DNA from: Aspidiotus rigidus
Taxonomy: Eukaryota > Arthropoda > Insecta > Hemiptera > Diaspididae
DNA length: 64,000 nt
NCBI GenBank assembly: GCA_035079385.1
Contig: JAVHKY010000013.1
Coordinates: 12,646,001 to 12,710,000, forward strand
Reading direction: 5' to 3'
Both the position numbers and the translations under genes were made by a program. Below the pieces are notes generated by a model that was given only the letters and a program-made list of their open reading frames with translations, was not told the DNA's origin and made no database searches. Below are positions 49,000 through 58,529 of the stretch, piece by piece. The stretch's first letter is position 1; each line of letters starts with the position of its first letter.

Positions 49000-49072
49000 A
49001 TGAATAAATGAATAAATAAATGAATGAATAAATAAATAAATAAATAAATAAATAATAAATAGATAAATAAAT
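48917..49072. repeat. (GAAA)n then (TAAA)n microsatellite
   Basis: About five GAAA units at 48917-48939 are followed by about 30 TAAA units with a few TGAA variants up to 49072. Confidence 0.95.
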
Positions 49073-49161
49073 CCAAGTACCCCTCCTGTTATACATATAC
49101 AGCTCAAGAAAAGAAGCAAATTTTTTCCAAGTCCATTTTGGCCGGACATAAGACGGCAAAT

Positions 49162-49211
49162 CCCCCCCCCCCCAAAAAAAAAGAAGAAGAAGAAGAAAAA
49201 AAAAAAAAAAA
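49162..49211. repeat. C run followed by A/AAG-rich run
   Basis: Twelve C, then mostly A with AAG interruptions. Lies inside a copy of the modular repeat. Confidence 0.9.
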
Positions 49212-49668
49212 CATGGAACAGGTTCCCTGTTGAAACGTGGCGTGACGCAGATTTCAGACTGACCCCAGCCCGAAGACATATATACATGTAAAAATTTCGA
49301 CCTCCAAGCTATATATGATAGAAGGTCGAACTTTAAACGACCTTGAGGTTACCGACCGGCCGGACGACGGTAATTTTTTACGACCCCCCGATAAAGCAGG
49401 AAAATAGTATTGTCCGCGGCGACCCTGCATCAGGGGTAGTCTATGGATCAGAAATGTGACGTTAACTTGAGAATCATCGAGTTCATATGGAGGAGTTGAG
49501 GTGTCTTTCTCTCTTTATGATCGTCTGAACAAAAACTCACGTTATTACAAAATTTATGTATTTTTACAAATCTTACGTAAGTAAATCGCCATAAAAAAAC
49601 GAAATGTAAAAAATTTGTCTACATAAGGCAATATCTGAAGGAGGTTATTTTGTAAATCATTCATAAAA

Positions 49669-50912
49669 TTATTGTTTATTTTCTTGTTCAAATTGTTTTT
49701 GAAACTGAGGAACCCAACTATCATACTGAGCTACGTAGAAATTGCCGACGATTGGATTTCCAAGCTTGTATTTTTCGGCAAATTTTGAGATTCTGAAGTT
49801 CCGTCGACCCTCGCGTGATCTACAATATTAAACAATAACGATACAATTCGAAAAGTCAGTGTCAAAATATTAATTAGCCAGCAACAGGCGCGGACTTGAG
49901 AATACATTTCAGGCGAAGGGATCTTTCTCTGCTTCACTCGCCGTTTTGAAAGTTTGGTGAGATATATGCCCCTCCTCTTGGGCAAATCCGCGCCTATTGA
50001 ACTTTCCAGTCATTCTATAAGACTTCGTGCTATATTTTTGTATGTAATTTATTTACCTGGCTGAAATACGCGCCTCGTCAAATGTTAACTTCTCCGGTTG
50101 TTTATAAGCCAGGAATACGTAACGATGAAGTCCTACAACAGACAAAACTTACGCATTTGATTTACATATAAGAATTTGTGAAATTCTAGTACTTCGCAGC
50201 GAGTGAGGATACCTACCTGTACCATTAGGAGGACCAGATCCAATGTACTCTGCCAAAACGTCTCCTTTTGTTAGGTCAAGCGCATGGATTTTGCTTGCAG
50301 CTCCGGGTATATTGCCGACGAGCCAATGTAGAATCTCTCTAAATGCTGGGTTCTCACGGCTGGGAGCATCTGGATCTATGGGCCACAGTAATCATGAAAT
50401 AAAGAGCCTTGAAAAAAATTCCGAAGAAAGTGAGAGTCGATCTTTGTTATGTTGTCATCCTCCTTCAGTTGCTTCCAAAGAAGGAAAATCACTGCACTAC
50501 TCGCAGATATAATTTAGTGCTACAAAAAGCATAAGTTCGCATATTTTTGGCAGCCTATAGGAATCGCTCACGAGATTGCTAATTCTTGAGAAGGAGGTCG
50601 GACTGACGAGAAACTTACCCGTCATAGACAACGTATAGAAAGCTCCAGGCTCGGATTCCCAGTGAACTCTTGGTTGAGATTTTACCTGCGTCGGAGTGAA
50701 TTCATTCCCAAGTTGAACGAATAAATTATTGTAAGTGATCTGATACAAAGATATTACAAGAATGTTATCTGAGAACGAATTTTTTGAAAAATAGAAATTA
50801 TACATCGTACAGCTTTTGAATAAGTCTGGAAAACAACAACAGGTACCTTCATTATATCGTCAGGAGCTACAGCAATTACGTCGGGAACAATTTTTTCTCG
50901 CTCCATCTCCAT
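49669..50912 (-). CDS. PEBP1: Phosphatidylethanolamine-binding protein (PEBP family), five exons
   Basis: Exons on the minus strand are 50847-50912, 50619-50739, 50217-50375, 50057-50132 and 49669-49819. They join in frame to 190 residues, the usual PEBP length. Family hallmarks are [10 protein letters not shown], the ligand-pocket motif [20 protein letters not shown] (from residue 63), [20 protein letters not shown] (GLHR at 116-119), [15 protein letters not shown], and [16 protein letters not shown] with VPQF near the end. PEBPs bind phospholipid head groups and can restrain Raf kinase or proteases. No signal peptide is evident with the chosen ATG. An acceptor (ATAATTTCAG, ending near 50944) just upstream shows a further 5' exon exists and the frame stays open to it, so the N terminus may be longer. 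Insects have several paralogues; the symbol marks the family only. Confidence 0.93.
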
Positions 50913-50944
50913 TACTTTACACGATGATAGACTGAATTGAATCT

Positions 50945-53019
50945 GAAATTATCGAATGTGAGATAGGTAATTACAAAAATGATTTTTGAGTGAAGATCCG
51001 CTATTTCTTCTGTTGAAAGTGTACCCCAATCAAAAATTTTTAAATTAATGCAGAGATTAGAAAAAATTTTAAGCCAAAATCCTTTCGTAGGGTGAATTCA
51101 ACGTCACGAGGGAGACCTGAAAAATTCGACGGAAGAGCAGAGGAAAAGATCAGACAGATGGATTTCATCAGGCGACAAATTTCGTTCTAATGTCTGCCTC
51201 ACCAACGAGTAAGGGAATAAGATTACTTTTAGCTTATAAGAGACGGTGTCATGAGCCTTATTCTCTTGATCGTTGTTTTGCAGAGGAGGCACCTTTTTTG
51301 TGTGTGAGAGGTGGTGCAGTTATTTGGGAGAAACTTCCACCGTCCCTCCAGAAAATTGTGGTCCCGGGGAGGGGTGAGGCTCATTGACCGTATATTTTGT
51401 CAGCAAAGGGAGGAAAAAATCCCCCCTTTTTTCGAATTTTACCTTAAAATTCACGCCCGTGAATAAATACGATATTTTGACTTGACATTGTAAGTTTTGG
51501 TAACTGTAAAGGATGAGTGTATATAAGGCCAGAAAATTTGTTTTCGTCCAATTTATTTCAATTCTGTAGGCGTTGATGACTTTCAAAATGTGCTCACTTT
51601 CGACGTATGAACCCTTGAGTCTCCAGAATCCTCCCAACATGCCTGGGTTTAGCACTTCTCACAAAAAGTAGCACTTTTTTCAATGTATTTTTTTTAAATG
51701 TATGAGCGCAGTGGCCTTACAACTTCATTTTTGAATAATATTATTTTTAGTAACTTATTACATAAACATTTTTCAAAATTTATAATTGTATGGAGGTTGC
51801 GCTCCATGTTGTTTTTAACGCAGAACATCAGAAAAGTACTATTTTTCGTAAAAAACATTGTCATGTCGGACGGGTCCTAGAGTTTCGAGGGTTCATATGA
51901 TACCCTAGAAAGTAAGCACGTTTTGAAGGTCATATCTAGGACTACAATTCCTGCAAATTTGAAATAAATTGTCTAGCCAAATGTGGGCGGAAATAGAGCC
52001 TTATCGACACAAATCCTTTATTTTGTCATCATAGGAAATACTTTCGCACAGTTAGTTTTCAATCATCTATTTCAAATATTCCTTATGCTCTGGCACAGGT
52101 TATGTACTAGGTATACGTATTTTTCCAAACTTTGTTAGGCGATCGAGTCACTACTTCGATGCAGACTTATCGCGTATAGGTACTAATATTTTTACCAATT
52201 TCAAAAACTTAAATCGCATCAATCGAGAGTAGTTTTGTTCGTTTGATTCTTGACTTCTCAATTCATGGCACCCAATTCGAGAGCAAAGTAGAGCGCTTTC
52301 AACGATGCCTCAAATGACGAGATATTGTTCTCATACGCGAATATAATGAAACAATCGAAAAACATTACTCACTAAATGTAGAATTAACGTTGTTTGACAA
52401 TTTTTTGAAAGTGAAGAAAACATTCTTACACGAGGCTAAGGAACACACTGTCCTTTAACAATAAGTATATATGCACGATATCGCGACACCACTAATTATT
52501 TAATTAATTCGTACCATTCGAAAACTTGGCTATGGTTTTTATATTCTTGGTACCTACGTTCGATTTTTTTGTGCGATGTTTCACTCATGGTATTAGCAAA
52601 ACCTATCCACTAGAACCGGTTATGGCTCGCTGACTGTTAAATGGCATTTTGATACGGAAGCCGATATCAGATTTTGTAGTTCATTATTTAGCCATCGTGA
52701 AAAGATCGTTGATTCAAATCATCATTGATGAGATTCACAGTCTGAAATTTACAAAGTAGACATGATGCGAATTTGCTTAGTCAGTTCTGTAATTAATGTT
52801 GTAAAGACTGAAATGCTTTCGAAAGACATGTGTGTTGACTTCCAATCCTAGAAATCTTTTCGAGTCTTGAGATTGTGGAATTTCTATTCAAGGCAGAGGT
52901 CGAAATTTTTCTGGACCCAACTTCGCGTACTTGAAAAGACGACATTTTTTCAGTTTTAGTCCTCATGTGACGGGCCAAATCAGATATCTTCCCAAGCCTC
53001 AAAGTCGGGGAACTCTAGA
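50945..53019. other. Region upstream of the PEBP gene, no gene seen
   Basis: Should hold the 5' exon and promoter of the PEBP gene. Short frames near 51100-51660 are not recognised. AT-rich otherwise. Confidence 0.4.
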
Positions 53020-53027
53020 TACCGAGC

Positions 53028-54073
53028 CAGGCCCGTAGCCGGGGGGGGGCGAGGGGAGGCTCAGCCCCCCTAGCTATGTCATGAGCCCCCCTAGACAAAT
53101 TACAAGCCTAATGAAAAAAGAATCAGTACTACAAAAGAAGCTCGATACAAAAAAAAAATGTGGAAATAATTAATTTTGATGGACTCGTTTTTGTTTGTGC
53201 CTCCTCAAAAAAATTTTTGGAATTTTACATCCAGCTGACAAATTTTTACAAAGTAGAGATATATCCTTATGGCAAGGTAAAGAAGTGATGGGTTCTGTAA
53301 TGAATGTGCTGAAAGATATGAGAGAGAACAAAAACGATACAGAGTTTGAAACAGTGCTTCTCCAATGCCAAGCATTTGAGCGTAACAGGGAGAAAGAACA
53401 AGAAGTACGGGAAGCAGAAAATAAGCCGAAAAGACGCGGAAAATTTGAGTCCCAATTTGCAAGATTATGAATATTAAAAAAAAATTGGTGTTGAAATACC
53501 ATCACTCGAAGAGATATTAGTGGCGCGGAATTATGTTGAGAGGAAGAGAAGTGAGCTTTGTGAGGCTCCTGCAGGAGCAACGATGAAAAGCAGGCGCGCA
53601 ATCTCATTGCTATATGGCGTGCGAGAGGCCTTTCAAAATGTGTACGCTTTATAAGCTGTGTGTGACACATTTGGATGCAGCACCGCAATTTGTGAAAGTT
53701 CGTTTTCCTCTCTGACACAAATTGATCAACTACAACGGCAATGCATGACAACAAGGAGAATGTTGAATTTAACCTTGTTGTCATGTGAAAAAAAAATACT
53801 GAAAAGTTTGGAGAAATCCACATTCCTCCGCAAATTCTATCACAATACGAGAATTCAGTTATTTTAAAATTAATTTTCTCAGTAAGAGTCTTTTCATTTT
53901 AATTACGTCATTGTTCTTCAATCGATTGTGTATTTGAGAACTTTTTATTATACTTCAGTGTTGTATTTATGCACTCGCCTTGATTATCATTTGACAAAAA
54001 ATTTTGGCCCCCCCCCCCCCCCCCCCAACTTTCATGGAGTCCCCGCTACAAATGGTCTCTGGCTACGGGCCTG
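53028..54073 (+). mobile_element. hAT transposon, internally deleted, with 8-bp target duplication
   Basis: The termini read CAGGCCCGTAGCC and its mirror GGCTACGGGCCTG. The 8-bp TACCGAGC flanks both sides exactly (53020-53027 and 54074-54081). Inside, the plus strand encodes hAT transposase pieces: ILHPADKFLQSRD near 53210-53260 and the C-terminal dimerisation region AICESSFSSLTQIDQLQRQC at about 53680-53740. The N-terminal BED/zinc-finger and most of the catalytic part are missing, and the two pieces are not in one open frame. It is therefore non-autonomous. Homopolymer G (53041-53049) and C (54008-54026) runs sit next to the ends. The exact target duplication points to a fairly recent insertion. 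Confidence 0.92.
53658..53867 (+). pseudogene. hAT transposase C-terminal fragment
   Basis: Open frame of 69 codons with the hAT C-terminal dimerisation signature (ESSFSSLTQIDQLQRQCMTT, then LTLLS). It is part of the element at 53028-54073 and lacks the rest of the enzyme. Confidence 0.8.
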
Positions 54074-54119
54074 TACCGAGCAAATACAAAATAGGCTTAG
54101 TACAGAGAAAGCCTAGCTG

Positions 54120-55087
54120 TATGTAAGGGCTAGGATAATGAAGAAGAAGGATGTAGTTCCTAAAGCAGCCAAGGTCAAAATTTTTCAAAGTCCTCAGAGT
54201 AGGTCAAGGTCACTGAGGTGACCAATTTCGACTCTCGAGCCATTTATGATAGGAGAGGGGCTTAGAAAAATTTCGATTCTCGAGCTATATATGATAGGAG
54301 GGGGATTTAAAAAAATTTCGACTACCAAATCCCATTTGACTCATAAAACAGGTTGCCTGCGTTCCTCGTTCAACTTCGTTAAGGAAGCCGTCGTTTTTCC
54401 AAGTCCCCCTCTTATCATATGTAGCACGAGAGTTGAAATTTTTCCAAGTCCCCCTCTTATCATATATAGCTCGAGAATCGAAATTTTTCTAAGTCCCCCT
54501 CCTATCATATATAGCTCGAGAGTCGAAATTTTTCTAAGTTTTTTGCCGGACGGCGTACGGAAAATTTCTGAAAAAGCCCCCCATAGAACAGGTTCCCTGT
54601 TAAAATCTTGACGTCGATATTTGGGTACAATTGATTCCATGGATGTTTAGGTTTAATCGATTTTTAAACCCCCTCCCATCCATGTAGCTCTAAATTCCCG
54701 ATCTGTGACGTCACCACCTGATGACGTCGTAGATCCCCATTCAACAGGTTCCCTACCAGCCTTCGTTTAAGTCCGTTTTTTGCGAGGACCGATTTTTCAC
54801 CGTCCTTTTTAACAGGGAACCTGTTTTATGGGGGGCTTTTTGAGAAATTTGCCGTACGCCGTCCGCCGTCAAACAAAAAACTTGGAAAAATATCGACTAT
54901 CACGCTATATATGATAGGAGGGGGACTTGGAAAAATGTTGTTTATCGCGCTATATATGATAGGAAGGGGAATTAAAAAAATGTCGACTACCGCGCTATAT
55001 ATGATGGGAGGGGGACAGAAAAATTTCGACTCTCAAGCCATATACGATAGGAGGGGGACTCAGAAAAATTTCGACTCTGGAGCTATC
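54120..55087. repeat. Modular repeat block, both orientations
   Basis: Plus-orientation units (54230-54320) are followed by inverted units (54390-54600) and again plus units (54890-55085). The AACAGG..CCTGTT palindrome appears near 54345, 54588 and 54816, and TGACGTCA near 54709. Frames here such as 54246-54611 are translated repeat. Confidence 0.8.
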
Positions 55088-55749
55088 TATTATATAAAGA
55101 GAAGTTGCAAAATCGCAAATCCATTTAACTTTATTCCTATTTCACCTACAAACTTGGAATTTGTTTCCATTGCTTTAGCTTGCCTAGGAGAAGGTTTATG
55201 CGTAATAAATTTGAAGTTACGAAATCAGGCGAATGGCGTGTAGTATATATCTTTGTGCTTGGCGGGGGGGGGGGGGCATGAATAATTCAAGAGATGAAAA
55301 ATCTGTATCATTCATTAATTTATTGATTGAAAATGCTAAGCAATCATTTTTGTTGACGTTCATCGAAAATTAATATGTGCTAGGCAATCATTTTTGGAAA
55401 ATGGTTCTTCTCAACCGGAGAAGTTTTGAATACCCATACTATGAGTGATCGAATAGTGTAGGGTTACGATAAAGATTTTGCTTAGCAATTATCTGAAGAA
55501 GTGGTGGTTGTCTTTCATTATTTCAAATTTAACGTGAGGACTAAGAAAAGAAAAACAATTCACGTCAATTTCGAAAATTTAATATCGAAGTCACGGATGT
55601 CTCTATTGCAATCTAATTGAAATGCCAAAACGCAAGAAAGCAAATCTAGGGCGGTTGACGGACAAAGGGAAGAGGGCTCGTGTCAATTCCGAAATTTTGA
55701 CATCAGAAAATAATGTGGAAAATGATTGTCAGAACGATAATAGTCTATT

Positions 55750-56111
55750 CCACAGATATCAGACTCACCATTTAACGCGTGTTGAATTTTTGTGATAGGC
55801 GGTTGCATAAGCATTTGCCTGAGTGTGGGCAGAAAACGGAATTTCCATAAGACCCTGTACAACTTTAAACTTGAATAACTGAACGAAAATTGATTCTATT
55901 AGGCTGAAATTTTCACATAAATTTTTTAATAACATTCTTAATCGCTAGCAAAAAGTATTTGGCAATTTTAAATGATTTAAAATATACCTGCCATAAGACG
56001 CGTGTTAAACAGTAACATACCCTGCACCGCTCTCACGTAACGCTTGCGCCTGCGACGCTCACAGATACTTTGACAAGTCTGATATCTAGGTATTTAGTTC
56101 TATATCTGTGG
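55750..56111. mobile_element. Nested MITE, 362 bp, TCTATT target duplication
   Basis: Absent from the same place in copy 2, which gives a natural empty site. Ends read CCACAGATAT and its mirror ATATCTGTGG. TCTATT occurs at 55744-55749 and 56112-56117. GATATCAGAC near the left end is also echoed by GTCTGATATC on the right. Confidence 0.75.
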
Positions 56112-56271
56112 TCTATTCATTAGGTACATTATTGAGAAAGAATATACCAGTATAAGTTCAATTGGGAATCTGGCAATTACGTGCACATTTTGTGATGGAA
56201 AATTATTTGAAACTGAAAATCGAAATTTCTGTTGCGGGAGTGGTAAGATTAAGTTACCTGATTTACCCTCA

Positions 56272-56676
56272 ATGCCGGATCTTCTTCAAAAACTATTAGA
56301 CGGAAGGGATAATAGATCTTCTCATTTTCCTAATAATTTGCGTAAATACGACAATGCGCTTTCAATGACTTCTTTAGGGTGTAATGAAGTTCCAAACATA
56401 TTTACAACTTTCAAAATTTTTGGTCAATTGTATCATAATATAGGAAGTTATATAGGTACCTCCTCCAACAATCCACGAAAAATGACAAATTTTTCTGCAT
56501 ACACCCAGAAAGAAGAATGCGCAAAGGATCTTCTAAAAAGACGGCATCCAACTATCAGAGAAGATATTAAGAACGAGATTGAAAGTGTAAAACAAAATAT
56601 CGACGATAAAAAAAATGAAATTGAAAAATTGGAAATCAAAAGAATTAGATTAGAAATTGAACTAAAAGAATACTAA
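56272..56676 (+). pseudogene. Helitron Rep/helicase N-terminal fragment fused to a coiled-coil tail
   Basis: Open frame of 134 codons. The first part (DLLQKLLDGRDNRSSHFPNN, then NALSMTSLGC and TFKIFGQLYHNIGSY) matches the region that precedes the Rep domain in Helitron-encoded helicases. The last 45 residues (IKNEIESVKQNIDDKKNEIE) form a charged coiled coil. The Rep catalytic HUH motif and the helicase domain are absent, so this is a remnant. The neighbouring copy 2 frame (57464-57787) breaks before the coiled coil. Confidence 0.6.
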
Positions 56677-56745
56677 TGATAAATAAATATCAAGAATTTT
56701 GAAGATAATTAAAAATTTTATAATATTTAGCGGGCTTACGGCTTG

Positions 56746-58032
56746 TATTATATAAAGAGAAGTTGCAAAATCGCAAATCCATTTAACTTTATTCCTATTT
56801 CACCTATGAACTTGGAATTTGTTTCCATTGCTTTAGCTTGCCTAGGAGAAGGTTTATGCGTAATAAATTTGAAGTTACGAAATCAGGCGAATGGCGTGTA
56901 GTATACATCTTTGTGCTTGGCGGGGGGGGGGGGGTGTCATGAATGATTCAAGAGATGAAAAATCTGTATCATTCATTAATTTATTGATTAAAAATGCTAA
57001 GCAATCATTTTTGTTGATGTTCATCGAAAATTAATATGTGCTAGGCATTCATTTTTGGAAAGTGGTTCTTTTTAACCGGAGAAGTTTTGAATACCCATAC
57101 TATGAGTAATCGAATAGTGTAGGGTTACGATACAGATTTTGCTTAGCAATTATCTGAAGAAGTGGTGGTTGTCTTTCATTATTTCAAATTTAACGTGAGG
57201 ACTAAGAAAAGAAAAACAATTCACGTCAATTTCGAAAATTCAATATCAAAGTAACGGATGTCTCACTTTATTGCAATCTAATTGGAATGCCAAAACGCAA
57301 GAAAGCAAATCTAGGGCGGTTGACGAACAAAGGGAAGAGCTCGTGTCAATTCCGAAATTTTGACACCAGAAAATAATGTGGAAAATGATTGTCAGAGCGA
57401 TAATACGTAGTCCATTCATTAGGTACATTATTGAGAAAGAATATACCAGTTTATTAAGTTCAATTGGGAATCTGGCAATTACGTGCACATTTTGCGATGG
57501 AAAATTATTTGAAACTGAAGATCAAAATTTCTGTTGCGGGGGGTGGTAAGATTAAGTTACCTGATTTACCCTCAATGCCGGATCTTCTTCAAAAACTATT
57601 AGACGGAAGAGATAATAGATCTTCTCATTTTCTTAATAATTTGCGTAAATACAACAATGCGCTTTCAATGATTTCTCTAGGGTGTAATGAAGTTCCAAAC
57701 ATATTTACAACTTTCAAAATTTTTGGACAATTGTATCATTATATAGGAAGTTATCTGCCCCTCCTCCAACAATATTTTTCAGCATAGATCCAGAAAGAAG
57801 AATGCGCAAAGGATCTTCTAAAAAGATGGCATCCAACTATTAGAGAAGATATTAAGAGCGAGATTGAAAGTGTAAAACAAAATATCAACGATAAAAAAAA
57901 CGAAATTGAAAAATTGGAAATTAAAAGAATATTAGATTAGAAATTGAACTAAAATAATACTAATGATAAATAAATAGCAAGAATTTTGAAAATAATTTGA
58001 AATTTTATAATATTTAGCGGGCTTACGGCTTG
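56746..58032 (+). mobile_element. Helitron-like unit, copy 2
   Basis: Starts at the same TATTATATAAAGAG and ends at the same GGGCTTACGGCTTG as copy 1, joined head to tail. It lacks the nested MITE, has a few point changes, and its frame at 57464-57787 carries the Rep-like part with CCGGG-type zinc-ligand sequence upstream but then a stop. Confidence 0.65.
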
Positions 58033-58250
58033 TATGAGTTAAGAGGGACATGGAAAAATTTAGATCTCAAACTATATTACACTAGGCTTAGAGTAGGTCT
58101 AGGGCCTTCTTTATACTAACTTTATCTAGGTCTAGGCTTCCTTGAAGTTTCAATACCAAATCCCTTTTGACTCATAAAACAGATTCCCTGCGTTCCTCGT
58201 TTAACTTCGTTAAGGAAGCCGTCGTTTTTTCTTGTTTCATCGTCTCCGAA
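58033..58250 (-). repeat. Modular repeat fragment
   Basis: Carries the inverted CTAGACCTAGATAAAG module, TTTTGACTCATAAAACAG and CGTTCCTCGTTTAACTTCGT. It continues the block interrupted by the Helitron-like insertion. Confidence 0.7.
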
Positions 58251-58274
58251 TGGTTTTTTTAGTAACTTACGAGA

Positions 58275-58529
58275 ATGGCAGGAAAATTTTTTTGGAAGGG
58301 TGATTTTCGGTTGTTTCTCGAGGGCGTTATCTCAGTGACTCAGGGATCACGGTTCCCTGACCCAATGACGTCATGGGCTAGACAAAAATTAGAATACGCT
58401 GCAGTAAGGGATCTAGAGTGGGCAGGTGGCCTGAATATGTTGGAGAGAGGCTGGGCATGGCATCAGTATCTCCTCCCCAGTGAGCTCAATGATCTCGGAA
58501 CTGATCCCAATAGACCTTACCCTACGTAG
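58275..58529 (+). CDS. Unrecognised ORF of 84 codons
   Basis: Starts at an ATG and ends with TAG. The product is Trp-rich in its second half (LEWAGGLNMLERGWAWHQYL) and does not look like low-complexity or translated modular repeat, although the first half overlaps a TGACGTCA-bearing stretch. No family recognised. It may be an isolated exon or a transposon remnant. Confidence 0.2.
   Translation: MAGKFFWKGDFRLFLEGVISVTQGSRFPDPMTSWARQKLEYAAVRDLEWAGGLNMLERGWAWHQYLLPSELNDLGTDPNRPYPT

Larger units (their letters stand above)
47200..49420 (+). repeat. Modular repeat block with simple repeats
   Basis: Contains TTAACGGAGTTGAACGAGGG plus GTGGCAGGGAACCTGTTTTA (near 48051-48092), TGACGTCA sites (near 47273, 48127, 48151 and 48406), and two copies of GGTCAAGGTCA..GTCATGAAGCGTCGCGTCGC-type sequence (near 48388 and 48557). 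AACAGGTTCCCTGTT occurs near 49220. Open frames here are repeat by-products. Confidence 0.7.
55088..56745 (+). mobile_element. Helitron-like unit, copy 1
   Basis: Begins TATTATATAAAGAGAAG after TC and ends GCGGGCTTACGGCTTG. It holds the Rep-like N-terminal fragment described at 56272-56676. A G run lies near 55264-55275. A 362-bp MITE (55750-56111) is nested in it. Copy 2 follows directly with no gap, and copies are about 95% alike by eye apart from that insertion and small indels. Helitron ends are only tentatively defined. Confidence 0.65.

Noticed and set aside
48941..49072. Possible CRISPR-like array
   Set aside because: It is a simple tetranucleotide microsatellite without spacers; the genome is eukaryotic.
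48834..49287. Three long minus-strand frames rich in LFIYLFIYL
   Set aside because: They are translations of the (TAAA)n microsatellite and neighbouring homopolymers, not proteins.
50243..50512. Plus-strand frame of 89 codons
   Set aside because: Antisense shadow of PEBP exon 3.
53170..53823. Minus-strand frame of 217 codons
   Set aside because: It is antisense to the hAT transposase remnant, whose plus-strand pieces carry the recognisable domain.
54246..54640. Frames of about 100-120 codons on both strands
   Set aside because: Both are translations of the modular repeat (ICSTRVEIFPSPPLIIY-type periodicity), not genes.
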